From Luteitalea pratensis (GTDB lineage Bacteria > Acidobacteriota > Vicinamibacteria > Vicinamibacterales > Vicinamibacteraceae), in contig NZ_CP015136.1 in the NCBI RefSeq assembly GCF_001618865.1, positions 965,001 to 1,029,000 of the forward strand: a stretch of DNA of 64,000 nucleotides. The letters are read 5' to 3'. Position numbers and translations under genes: made by a program. The notes below the pieces were generated by a model. The model was not told the origin of the DNA and ran no database searches. It was given only the letters and a program-made list of their open reading frames with translations. Shown piece by piece: positions 27,153 to 35,261 of this stretch; the first letter of the stretch is position 1, and the number at the start of each line of letters is the position of its first letter.

Positions 27153-27413
27153 GCGATTGCCAGGGGCTTTGCTGGGTGGCGCTCATTGTATGCCCTGCCA
27201 ACCGAACGCGTGCTGTCGGGATGGAGGGCTGAAAAGGCGCGGCGCGCCGACACGATCGGCGTTGGCCGACCACTTATATGGCGCATCGCAGCACGTCGCG
27301 CCCGCAGCCCCTTGGCCAGTGACTTCGAAACAGTCGCCAGCCATTGTCGCGACGACGCGGCCCGGGGCATCGTGCCGACACCGAAACTGACGAGACAGGT
27401 GCAGGAGGATCGA

Positions 27414-28016
27414 ATGAACAAGCGATTGCTAGGGGTAACGCTCACCTTGTGGGTCGTTGCTCTCACCGGACCGATGGAGTCGTCCCAGATTCAGGACCTG
27501 ACGGACAAGGTTGCCGTCCAGGACGCGGTGGTCGACTTCGGCGCCCCTCACCCGCAGCCTGCGAGCCCGGGGCACCACATCCTCTCTCCAGAAGAAGTCA
27601 CCATCGTCAAAGGCGGAACGGTCACGTTTGTCATGAACGGCACCGGGCACGGCCTCGCGATTCATCCCGTCAGCAAGAACACCACCCGCCAACACATCGC
27701 GGAGGACCTCTGCCAGGGCGGCCCAGCTCTGTGCAACACGACGGCGCAAACCGCGCGACGGCAGTACCTGATCACCGATGGTGAGGGCAGCCTGATCATC
27801 GATACGGGGGTATTCCCCGCGCAGCCGGTCGTCGATCACACTCCCGGACAACTCATCTCGGCGGGTGCAGGCGTGTTGCTCACCGGCTCGACGCCGACGA
27901 CGGCCGGTACACAGGTGAGGCATCGATTTGCTGAGGACGGGCGCTACCTGGTCATCTGCATCAATCGCGTCCACTCGATCAACGACTGGATGTTCGGCTT
28001 CGTCAACGTCGTCTAG
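27414..28016 (+). CDS. Exported cupredoxin-like protein
   Basis: A 200-aa secreted protein with AGGAGG 6-7 bp upstream of ATG and a signal peptide to about residue 24. A plastocyanin/azurin-like fold is suggested by V-K-G-G-T-V-T-F-V-M-N-G-T-G-H-G-L-A-I-H at 66-84 and by the C-terminal loop C-I-N-R-V-H-S-I-N-D-W-M at 182-193. Candidate type-1 copper ligands are His79 or His84, Cys182, His187 and Met193. The Cys-to-His and His-to-Met spacings (5 and 6) are slightly longer than usual. A role in periplasmic electron transfer is possible. It is followed 18 bp later by a TolB-like gene, probably in one transcript. Confidence 0.75.
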   Translation: MNKRLLGVTLTLWVVALTGPMESSQIQDLTDKVAVQDAVVDFGAPHPQPASPGHHILSPEEVTIVKGGTVTFVMNGTGHGLAIHPVSKNTTRQHIAEDLCQGGPALCNTTAQTARRQYLITDGEGSLIIDTGVFPAQPVVDHTPGQLISAGAGVLLTGSTPTTAGTQVRHRFAEDGRYLVICINRVHSINDWMFGFVNVV

Positions 28017-28034
28017 CGGCCTGCAGGAGTACCG

Positions 28035-29093
28035 ATGAAAACCTTAAAGAACAGACACACCCGAGTGTTGCTGTCAACGGTGGTCCTGCTGACCGTTGGG
28101 TGGCTTGCCGTCCCGCACGCGGGCCAGGAAGACGCCAACGACGGCTTCATCCTGCTTACCACCGACCGCGACAATCCAAGCAACGATGGGATTTGCAACC
28201 CTCCACAATGCGAAGACATCTACGTGATGGCGCCCGACGGCAGCAACCCGACCCGCCTCACGCATGGTGGCGCCCCGATCGGTTCCGCGGGGTACAACAG
28301 TGGCGGGGCCGACTGGTCCCACAGCAAGAAGCTGATCGCGTTCCAGAGCAATCGGGTCGGTGGTATTCCGCAGATCTTCACGATGAACCTGGACGGCACC
28401 GAACAACAGCTCATGGTGAGCGTTCCCGGCGGCGCCGCCTTCCCTAGCTTCTCGCAAACCGGCAACGAGCTCTGCTTCCACAGCCAGGCGAGCCCGCGGG
28501 ACATCTACGTTGTGAACGTCCATGGCACCGGTCTGACCAACCTCACTGAGTCCTACCGAAAGCCCGGGCCGCTCGGAGAACCGCCCCCGTTGACCGGCGA
28601 CAGCACCCGCTGCGACTGGTCACCAAAGGGGAATGCGATCGCATTCATGAATGGTGCTATTGGCAACCAGGAGATCTTCGCGATCGACGCGGATGGAACC
28701 GGCCTCCGCAGATTGACGACCGCCAGCGGCAGCGACGCCAACCCGGCATTCTCGCCCAAGGGTGACCTGATCGCGTTCGAGAGCAATCGCGATGGCACGC
28801 CGGAGATCTACGTGATGAAGGCGGATGGCTCCGACGTCCCGGAGCGGCTGACGAACTTCACCGCGGAACCGACGCCGAACAACGTCAACGTCACGAAGCC
28901 GACATGGTCACCTACCGGGGACCTCCTCGCGTTCCATCGCCGTGTCGGCGCACAGGGTGCGCGCGGTCACCTGCAGGTCTACACAATGAACGCTGACGGC
29001 ACCAACGTAACGCAGATCACGTTCACACCCTCGCCCGGCTTCAGCGGCTTCCCGAGCTGGGGCAAGTGGTCGGCGGACGGCGTCCCGCGGTAG
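28035..29093 (+). CDS. Exported TolB-like (PD40) beta-propeller protein
   Basis: A 352-aa secreted protein with a ribosome site and signal peptide (T-R-V-L-L-S-T-V-V-L-L-T-V-G-W-L-A-V-P-H-A-G). It has six PD40 blades with the pattern D-I-Y-V-M-A-P-D-G-S-N-P-T-R-L-T, W-S-H-S-K-K-L-I-A-F-Q-S-N-R, and P-E-I-Y-V-M-K-A-D-G. Such propellers bind proteins or metals in the periplasm and resemble TolB without its N-terminal domain. Probably cotranscribed with the cupredoxin. A short damaged copy of its last blade recurs at 30477-30575. Confidence 0.88.
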   Translation: MKTLKNRHTRVLLSTVVLLTVGWLAVPHAGQEDANDGFILLTTDRDNPSNDGICNPPQCEDIYVMAPDGSNPTRLTHGGAPIGSAGYNSGGADWSHSKKLIAFQSNRVGGIPQIFTMNLDGTEQQLMVSVPGGAAFPSFSQTGNELCFHSQASPRDIYVVNVHGTGLTNLTESYRKPGPLGEPPPLTGDSTRCDWSPKGNAIAFMNGAIGNQEIFAIDADGTGLRRLTTASGSDANPAFSPKGDLIAFESNRDGTPEIYVMKADGSDVPERLTNFTAEPTPNNVNVTKPTWSPTGDLLAFHRRVGAQGARGHLQVYTMNADGTNVTQITFTPSPGFSGFPSWGKWSADGVPR

Positions 29094-29196
29094 CTCGCAC
29101 CCGAACGTTCCTGGAGGAGTCACGAAGAAACCGGGTCTCATCTGCTCGCCACGGGCGAGCTCCCAGAACGTTGTCGCCTGACACAGGAGAACACAC

Positions 29197-30255
29197 ATGA
29201 CTCGTCCTCTTCTCTCGGCCGCAGCGTTGGCGATGGCGCTGCTGCTGTCGTATCACTCCATGAGCGCTGCGAAGCCTGGCAGCAATGTCGTGGATCTCGG
29301 GACACTCGGCGGTGGCATCAGCGACGCCTTCGGCATCAACAACGATCCCGACTCCATTCAGGTGGTCGGTTATAGCAGGCGCGCGGACGATTTCGTCCAC
29401 GCGTTCTTCTGGAAATCGCCTGGTCCGATGGTCGATCTCGGCACCCTTGGCGGCGGCGACAGCCACGCGTGGGATATCAACGAGCACGGCCAGATAGCGG
29501 GTACCAGCGACGACGCATCCAGGCAACGGTGGGCCGTAGTATGGAGCTTCTCTGGCAGTACATGGACCGTCGAGAACCTCGGCACCGCGACTGGCGCGTG
29601 CTGCGCCGCTGCGCGGGGTATCAACAACGGAATCGGCGGTGATGCCGCTGCTGTTGTCGTCGTCGGGGTTAGCACTGTGAGCTCCGGCGAAAGCCACGCC
29701 GCGGCGTGGACGAGGTCGGGAAGCGGATGGGCTGTGCAGAGTCTCGGGAAGCTCCCGGGGGACTTGTTCAGCGACGCACATGACGTCAACGACGGCGGAT
29801 TGATCGTCGGAGTGAGTGTCCGCGCTGGCGGCGCCAGCGGGTTCCTGTGGACCCTCGAAGCCGGAATGTCACGGTTACCGAGTCTCGGCGGTGAGACGAC
29901 CTACGCCCTTGCGGTCAACAACAGCGGCGACGTGGCAGGACTGAGCACCGATTCAACTGGCACTCGTCACGCGGTCCGCTGGCGCTCGAGCGCCGGGTGG
30001 GCGGTCGAAGATCTCGGGACACTCGGCGGATGCTGCAGCGAAGCCTACGGCATCAATACATCTGGCGATGTGGTTGGCGTCAGCAATCTCGGCAAGCGTT
30101 CCGGTACGCAACAAGGATTCCTGGCGCGGCCGGATGCGCTGATGACGGGTCTCGCCGCGCAACGTCAAAGCGGGGCGCGCGACCTGAACGATTTCGGCGT
30201 GGTGGTGGGTCACGGCGGCAGTCAGGGGCATGCGGTCCTCTGGAGAGTGCCCTGA
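29197..30255 (+). CDS. HAF-repeat extracellular protein
   Basis: A 352-aa exported protein with signal peptide (L-L-S-A-A-A-L-A-M-A-L-L-L-S-Y). It has five or six HAF-type repeats of the pattern D-L-G-T-L-G-G ... A-x-G-I-N-x-x-G-x-V-V-G and A-F-x-W. Proteins of this type are exported and of unknown function; the repeat folds as a propeller-like blade. An AGGAG-like site precedes ATG 29197. It continues the plus-strand run of exported proteins from 27.4 kb. Frame and codon use are regular. Confidence 0.88.
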   Translation: MTRPLLSAAALAMALLLSYHSMSAAKPGSNVVDLGTLGGGISDAFGINNDPDSIQVVGYSRRADDFVHAFFWKSPGPMVDLGTLGGGDSHAWDINEHGQIAGTSDDASRQRWAVVWSFSGSTWTVENLGTATGACCAAARGINNGIGGDAAAVVVVGVSTVSSGESHAAAWTRSGSGWAVQSLGKLPGDLFSDAHDVNDGGLIVGVSVRAGGASGFLWTLEAGMSRLPSLGGETTYALAVNNSGDVAGLSTDSTGTRHAVRWRSSAGWAVEDLGTLGGCCSEAYGINTSGDVVGVSNLGKRSGTQQGFLARPDALMTGLAAQRQSGARDLNDFGVVVGHGGSQGHAVLWRVP

Positions 30256-30476
30256 GCCGAACCCTTGCGCACCTGCCCGAACCGAAGAACATATCGCCGC
30301 AAGCGGTTTCGGCGCAGCGCGTGAGCGGCCCGAGCTCAGAACACGCGGCCTGAGATCACCGACTGGTACAGCGGACGCTGCGCCGCGGCACGCTGAACGA
30401 AGTCGAACTAGAGGTTGACCATGAAGACGATGTTCGCCGCGCTGCTCGGACTTGCGCCCTCCAACTGGTCAATAGG
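30256..30476. other. Degraded sequence after the HAF gene
   Basis: No intact frame. A start with a signal-like M-K-T-M-F-A-A-L-L-G-L-A at 30421 breaks after about 20 codons, just before a TolB-like relic. Confidence 0.4.
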
Positions 30477-30575
30477 GAAATCTTCGTGATCAACGCCGAT
30501 GGCTCCGGTACGGCGTCTCTGATCACCGATACGAACGGCACGAGTGTCGAAGGTATGCCGAAGTGGGGCTGGTAG
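30477..30575 (+). pseudogene. Relic of a TolB-like propeller gene
   Basis: Thirty-two codons read E-I-F-V-I-N-A-D-G-S-G-T then G-M-P-K-W-G-W and stop. This is one PD40 blade and the normal C-terminus of this family (compare F-P-S-W-G-K-W in the intact gene ending at 29093). No start, other blades lost. Confidence 0.65.
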
Positions 30576-30626
30576 CCAGCAACATGCGGGCGCCAGGCCA
30601 GAACACATATGACTCGTCCACGCGCC

Positions 30627-30689
30627 TCGGCGATCACCCGCGTCCATTCGATCACTGACTGGATGTTCGGCGACGTGAACGTGGCATAG
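30627..30689 (+). pseudogene. Relic of a cupredoxin C-terminus
   Basis: Twenty codons read S-A-I-T-R-V-H-S-I-T-D-W-M-F-G-D-V-N-V-A then stop, nearly the same as the last residues of the intact cupredoxin at 27414-28016 (R-V-H-S-I-N-D-W-M-F-G-F-V-N-V). The copper-ligand cysteine is lost. It shows that the cupredoxin/TolB pair was once duplicated. Confidence 0.75.
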
Positions 30690-30768
30690 ACGTCACGATG
30701 CGTATCGCGATCACGAGACCGCGGGCGCCAACGGCAACTTGTCAAATTCATCACAAGGAGATCACGCC

Positions 30769-31353
30769 ATGTCTGCCTTCGTCATCACCTCGAGGTTCGC
30801 CCTTGCCGTTGTTGCTGCGACAGCGGTCTCGGGCTGCTCCGGCGAGTCGCCAGTCGCGCCGACGTCCCACGTCGTTGGGGCGGCGGTGGAGCAGAGCGCG
30901 AGGCCCGGTCAGGGTGTCCCTGGTACGTATGAGCTCACGTTCACCACCTACCGCATCAACGCCTTGACCGAGGTGTCGAGTCTAGTTGTGAGCAGCGAGG
31001 AACTGACCCTCAAGGCGTACGTCACGGACAGCGCCGGCCAGCCCGCGACCGCGGGCAACGTGACCTTCGAGTACTGCTCATACAAGAAGGGGCCCGCCAA
31101 CGACATCAGCCGACCGGACGAAGCACCGCTCGAAGCCTGCGCGGAAGGCACCGGAAGTTGGGCGCGGCTGGCCTCGGTGTCAGTGACCGAGCAGCGCTGT
31201 CCGCGTCTTGGCATCGGCTACGCCTGCTACAACTTCGGCATCGTACAGATCCCCAGAGAGGTCGGCTTCCGCATGCGCTACGACCCGAAAAACAGCGGGA
31301 TCGCGAGCGGTGGAACTTTGCCGAAGAACTTCCTCTGGGTTGCGGGCTCCTGA
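30769..31353 (+). CDS. Hypothetical lipoprotein
   Basis: A 194-aa putative lipoprotein. AAGGAG lies 8 bp before ATG 30769. The signal region A-L-A-V-V-A-A-T-A-V-S-G-C-S carries a lipobox with Cys at about residue 22. The mature part contains a Big/invasin-like beta domain (E-L-T-L-K-A-Y-V-T-D-S-A-G-Q-P-A-T-A-G-N-V-T-F) as in proteins with V-T-D-S-x-G-x-P filaments, and four further cysteines. Likely surface-anchored; partner unknown. It lies 40 bp upstream of the truncated amidohydrolase. Confidence 0.7.
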   Translation: MSAFVITSRFALAVVAATAVSGCSGESPVAPTSHVVGAAVEQSARPGQGVPGTYELTFTTYRINALTEVSSLVVSSEELTLKAYVTDSAGQPATAGNVTFEYCSYKKGPANDISRPDEAPLEACAEGTGSWARLASVSVTEQRCPRLGIGYACYNFGIVQIPREVGFRMRYDPKNSGIASGGTLPKNFLWVAGS

Positions 31354-31393
31354 GCTGTCGCGCGATCAGGAGCGCAATGACCTGGAGACTCCC

Positions 31394-31738
31394 ATGAAGA
31401 TGAAGCAGAGGCGTGCGGCGTTCTCTTTCGCAGCGGTCCTGGCGGTGATGGCGACGACTGGCGAGCAACCGGTCGTCGTCGCATCATCGTCGGGCGCGAT
31501 CCTCTTGGAAGGAACCGTCGTCACGATGAATGCGGCACGCGAGGTCATTCCTAGCGGCCGCGTGCTGGTGCGCGATGGCCGCATCGTCGCGGTATGGCGA
31601 GGATCAGCGCCGCCACAGGGGGTCGATGTGACCGACGCCGAACGCGCGCCGCCTGGCCAGCACGCGTACATCTATCCCGGGTTGATCAATCTGCACGACC
31701 ATCCGTTCTATGGAGTTCTGCCGCCGGGCAATAAGTAG
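31394..31738 (+). pseudogene. Amidohydrolase, truncated after the first metal motif
   Basis: The frame encodes 114 aa: a signal peptide, then the N-terminal small beta domain of an exported amidohydrolase (I-L-L-E-G-T-V-V-T-M-N, G-R-V-L-V-R-D-G-R-I-V-A-V-W) and the start of the metal-binding barrel (Y-P-G-L-I-N-L-H-D-H-P). The H-D-H pair corresponds to the usual H-x-H metal ligands. It stops 9 residues later, whereas family members run 400-600 aa. The rest of the barrel is absent, so the product cannot be active. AT-richer foreign sequence and an att-like repeat follow, suggesting replacement of the 3' part. Confidence 0.8.
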
Positions 31739-32018
31739 CGGCGCTAAGAGCGTTTAGAGGCGCTTGAGGTCCTCCCAAGTGGACGCGAAAGAACGTGAGA
31801 TTTTGTAATAACGCTAATTCAGTCACACGGAACCCAGCGCGAAGACACTAGCCCAGCTCTCTAACATGCGTCAATTGCGTTGTGCGTGATGGAGCGCTGA
31901 TTGGAACGGGCATGCGGCAAAGTTCGCCACCTTGCGTTCAATGGCGGCGATTCGCTCTATGTGCTGAAGCTCGCCGACTGGTTGATAGCGATGTGCGTGT
32001 TCGATGCGTCGGGATCGT
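31739..32018. other. AT-richer junction sequence
   Basis: Lower GC than both sides. A short frame (about 31915-32030, G-G-D-S-L-Y-V-L-K-L-A-D-W-L) has a coding look but no start; it may be a gene end brought in with the repeat. Confidence 0.35.
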
Positions 32019-32225
32019 GGGTTCTAAACCCTTGAGCCGCGTGGGCTCGTCGGGAACGAACCCCACCCTCTGGTCCAAATGATCTCCTTTAGAATCAACA
32101 ATTTAGCGATTGGACGCCTCGCTCGGGTGCAACGCCGCCGATTTTCGCTGTGATGTTCGCCTCGAGTATCCTCACCAAACAGGCGCGGTTTAGCCCACAA
32201 CGGCTTTCGACATGGCACGTGGGTG
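32019..32225 (+). repeat. Att-like repeat, shortened left arm A, degenerate core, right arm C (copy 4)
   Basis: The left arm keeps ctaaacccttgag of type A. The core at 32057-32077 has diverged (cgaaccccaccctctggtcc). Right arm C contains atctcctttagaatcaaca, cgggtgcaacg and gtgatgttcgcctcgag and matches 18303-18450. It precedes the MntA/HepT pair. Confidence 0.7.
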
Positions 32226-32290
32226 CTTGACTCCACCCGTGGCGCACCTCGAAGATTCCTGCGGCGCTACAATGCCTCCAAGCGCCAGCC

Positions 32291-32569
32291 ATGACGATTG
32301 ATCGGAACCGCGAAGAAATCCTCCGCATCGCCGCACTGCACGGCGCGCGGAACGTGCGCGTGTTCGGTTCGGTTGCACGCGGCGATGACCGGGCCGACAG
32401 CGACGTCGATCTATTGGTCGATATGGAAGACAACCGATCGCTCCTCGATCTCGTCGGGCTCGAGCAGGACCTCGAAGATCTCCTCAGGCGCGACGTGGAC
32501 GTCCTGACCGATGCCAGCATCCATCCAGACCTTCGCCTGCGGATCTCTGCTGAAGCCCGAGCTCTGTGA
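32291..32569 (+). CDS. mntA: MntA-like nucleotidyltransferase antitoxin
   Basis: A 92-aa minimal nucleotidyltransferase. The active-site signature G-S-V-A-R-G-D then S-D-V-D-L-L-V (G-S-x10-D-x-D) is intact at about residues 26-43. In MntA/HepT modules this enzyme adds AMP to the HepT toxin and neutralises it. The length and strand order fit the family. The stop overlaps the HepT GTG start (GTGA). The toxin next door is broken, so this copy is probably a free-standing leftover or could act on another HepT. Confidence 0.88.
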   Translation: MTIDRNREEILRIAALHGARNVRVFGSVARGDDRADSDVDLLVDMEDNRSLLDLVGLEQDLEDLLRRDVDVLTDASIHPDLRLRISAEARAL

Positions 32570-32908
32570 AGGACGAACGCATCTACCTGGGGCACATCCG
32601 GGCGCCATCAGCGACATCAGAGCCTACGCATCGGTTGGCGAAGAAGTCTTCCTCGCAGACCGCATGCGACAGGACGCCATCATCCGGAAACTCGAAATCA
32701 TCGGTGAGGCGGTCAAGCAACTCTCCGAGGCAACCAGAGCGCAGCGGCCCGAAATCCCCTGGAAGCGGATCGCGTGCGCGGCATGAGGGATCGGCTGAGC
32801 CACGCCTACTTCGGCGTCGACCTCGGCCTCGTGTGGCGCGTCGTAGAACGTGACGTTCAGCCGCTTGAGACCGCAGTAGCGGTCCTTCTAAAGACGCCTG
32901 GCGTTTGA
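32566..32908 (+). pseudogene. HepT-like toxin with two frameshifts
   Basis: Three frames joined in order give a normal HepT protein of about 110 aa: K-D-E-R-I-Y-L-G-H-I-R, then (after a one-base loss near 32602) I-S-D-I-R-A-Y-A-S-V-G and R-K-L-E-I-I-G-E-A-V-K-Q-L-S, then (after about five extra bases near 32775) M-R-D-R-L-S-H-A-Y-F-G-V-D. The last holds the R-x4-6-H-x-Y RNase motif. The toxin is therefore dead while the antitoxin frame upstream is intact. A sequencing error cannot explain both shifts easily. Confidence 0.82.
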
Positions 32909-33253
32909 CGATGCACAGTAGACGTCCGCCGCTTTCTGATCGGTCGCGAGGGTCGGCGTCCTCTCGGCCCATCTCAATGCGGGCGGCCGTCGCCAAAGCA
33001 CACACGCGCGGCCGATGTTCGCCGCTGCAGCGTTGATCGGGACCGAAGGAACCACCCACAAGGGCGACAGGTCGCTCTCCGGATCGACTGGTCGAGGGGC
33101 GCTCCTGAAGTCCGGGAACGGGCGGTTGTCGGACCACGGGATGGGTCCGTGATCCATACCGGTGATCTGTCGCATTGGCACTGTCCGTTGCCAATAACCA
33201 ACTCCAGGCGTCTCGTGAAGCCGACCGCGACGGCGCGATGGGTGCTGCAGGTG
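32909..33253. other. Intergenic stretch, nothing supported
   Basis: Between the HepT relic and the convergent VOC gene. Minus-strand frames here show no family motif or ribosome site. Confidence 0.45.
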
Positions 33254-33664
33254 TTATCCCACGAGTGGTGTGGACACCCCGAGCTTGAACCCGTCCAGAT
33301 CGTTGAACTGGAACATGCGCGCGCCCCACGGCCGGTCCGCCGGCTCACTCAGCAGCGTTCCACCAGTGGCCTTGATCCGCGCAGCAGCCGCGTCCACATC
33401 GGCAGCGCCCGCCACGTTGATCTGCAGGTAGAAACCCTGTCCCTTGATCCGGTCCCAACCGAGCTTGCCATCGTCCTGGTTGAGGACAATGTGGCAATCA
33501 CCCGCGGCGACCACCGCCGCAACGACCTTCCCTTCGTTCTCGAACGTCTGAGCCACCGCAAACCCGATGGCATCGCGGTAGAAGCGAATAGACGCCTCTA
33601 GGTCCTTGCACGTGATCGAGCAGCCCAGATTAGTCGCGTTGATTGCGGCCGCGGTATCGGTCAT
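33254..33664 (-). CDS. VOC (glyoxalase/bleomycin-resistance-like) family protein
   Basis: A 136-aa cytosolic protein. ATG 33664 is chosen because GGAGGG lies about 9 bp upstream; the open frame upstream has no site. Two beta-alpha-beta-beta-beta halves are visible: L-G-C-S-I-T-C-K-D-L-E-A-S-I-R-F-Y-R-D-A-I-G-F and A-D-V-D-A-A-A-A-R-I-K-A-T-G-G, ending W-G-A-R-M-F-Q-F-N-D-L-D-G. The usual metal ligand near the N-terminus (His or Gln) is not obvious, so activity could be binding only. Reads opposite to the toxin-antitoxin relic. Confidence 0.85.
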   Translation of the reverse strand: MTDTAAAINATNLGCSITCKDLEASIRFYRDAIGFAVAQTFENEGKVVAAVVAAGDCHIVLNQDDGKLGWDRIKGQGFYLQINVAGAADVDAAAARIKATGGTLLSEPADRPWGARMFQFNDLDGFKLGVSTPLVG

Positions 33665-33889
33665 TGACTGATCCCTCCGTTGGTCGTGATGAAGGTCGAG
33701 GATGGTGCGTTCAACCGAGGAAGGGCGAGTGTACGGTGAGACTCGGACGGGCGCAATCCAGGGGTTGGGGCCGAGGTCGCCGGTTCGGCACGCCGCCGCA
33801 ACGGACCGCTCGCCGCGGTGGCCAATGGCCGGCTTGGTGGTCGGCCTCGCGCCAGCGCTTCCGCACAACGGTGTGCTTAGTCTCGCTGA

Positions 33890-34150
33890 GGCGTTGGTGC
33901 ACGGCTGCTGCAGCCGCCGTCGATAGGCCCGCTGTGGAACCGGGTGACATGTAGGCCCCCACGCAGCATGATCGTGGGGTGAAGTCGCGGGTGCACCCCA
34001 CGTACAAGACAGAGTATCGGGTGGGGAATTGGCGGGTGTACGAGCGCGGCCTCATCAGTCGGGGCGACGTGACGCTGTGGCTCTCCCCAGAGACCAGGGC
34101 GGCGTGGGGCGTTCGGCCGTCCGGTCGACCGGGCGTCGAAACGAACGCCC
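33890..34150 (+). pseudogene. IS5-like transposase, N-terminal fragment (copy 1)
   Basis: The left end at 33890 repeats gcgttggtgcacggctg, the terminal repeat seen at 46023 and 62037. The frame from 33979 begins K-S-R-V-H-P-T-Y-K-T-E-Y-R-V-G-N-W, shared with copy 2 at 46112, and continues W-R-V-Y-E-R-G-L to S-G-R-P-G. After about 55 codons similarity ends abruptly, close to att-like copy 5, so the remaining 80 percent is deleted. Confidence 0.75.
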
Positions 34151-34204
34151 CGCGGCCCGCGTGCAAGATTCCAGAGGCGCTCCGCGGACGTGTACGAGAG
34201 GCAT

Positions 34205-34406
34205 ACCAGCGGGCAATGGCGGGCAATGCGCGACGGCAACCACGGCATTCATGGCAATCGCGGCAATGTAGTTTCTGAAAGTTACAGATTCTAAAGGACC
34301 TGGCAGAGTTCGAATCCCACCCTCTCCGCCATCCACACCTCCTGTGTCTCGGCGTCCCGCGCCTCCCTATAGAACGCAGCCGCAGGCGAAACCTTACCGG
34401 CCTCGA
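34205..34406 (+). repeat. Att-like repeat, left arm B, core and right arm D (copy 5)
   Basis: GGCA units at 34235, 34244, 34253 and 34262 are exactly 9 bp apart, with two looser units at 34212 and 34222. A palindrome relic spans 34269-34293. The tRNA-Ser-like core 34311-34331 is intact. Right arm D (ccacacctcc, gcgaaaccttac) resembles that at 11260. The combination B with D differs from copy 3 (B with C). Confidence 0.78.
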
Positions 34407-34699
34407 CCCGTCCCCAACTCGAGTGGACCAATGCAGGCGGCAGCTCGTTGCCTGTGCGTGTCAGGCTCGCCGCGCTCAATCGACCCGCGACGCCGGGTGA
34501 ACCTGACCGCTCCGCCGGGTGAACTCCTGACAAGCCAGCCGAGCGGTACTCAGAGCGTCGCGACCTCCTGCGCGCCGGGCGGCTGGCGTTCGACGAGACG
34601 CCGGGCAGGCCCGCCTTCGGCGAGCGTGGGGTTGCGCCAGGAGTCGGCTGAGCGTTGACCGTCGGGGGCGGGCTAGTACACTGGGCGTACGGAGTTGCA

Positions 34700-35240
34700 C
34701 CTTTCACCGGACCTGGAAGGGAAGCTGGCCGACCACAACCCTGGTCGCTGATGCAGCCTTCGGTGGACGGACTGGGCGGCGAGCGACCTGGAGCCGATCG
34801 CCGGAAACGCGTCCTCATCCACATCTGGAGTTCCCAGGACCTGGTGGAGACTTAGCGGCGCTGCTTGTGCGTCGCTTCGAACTCCTCTGGGCTGAGGCCA
34901 AACAGATGGCTGTGGCGCCGCACGGGATTCTGCGACGGCCTTATCCCAGCAGTTGCCTTTGCGGTGCGCGGGTAGGTGATACCCGTCACCCAGGCGGTGT
35001 TTGCGCCGTGTCACCGTGAACTGGCGCTGGACGAGATTGGGGATGAGGACCGACGGCTTCCCAGCGGCCGACCGCCGCCTGCGATAGCCGTGCGCCGCAC
35101 CGAGATTGGCCTGGCGCATCAATCGCGTCACCCGGTGCTTGCTGCACGCAGAGCACGACCAATTACGGTTTGCAGATGCGTCGAGAAGGACCTCGCGGAT
35201 TGTCCGGCCCGGAAGCCGGGAGGAAGGCGATGCGCGATTA
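34700..35240 (-). pseudogene. IS3-family transposase relic
   Basis: Minus-strand pieces of an IS3 OrfB: R-V-T-R-L-M-R-Q-A-N-L and G-Y-R-R-R-R near 35110, V-L-I-P-N-L-V-Q-R-Q-F near 35030, and G-N-C-W-D-K-A-V-A-E-S near 34940, the last being the D-x-x-x-x-E end of the integrase core. The middle of the catalytic domain, including the first two Asp residues, is deleted and the C-terminus is out of frame. No inverted repeats were found. Confidence 0.7.
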
Positions 35241-35261
35241 CCCCGACGATGAGATCGCGTT

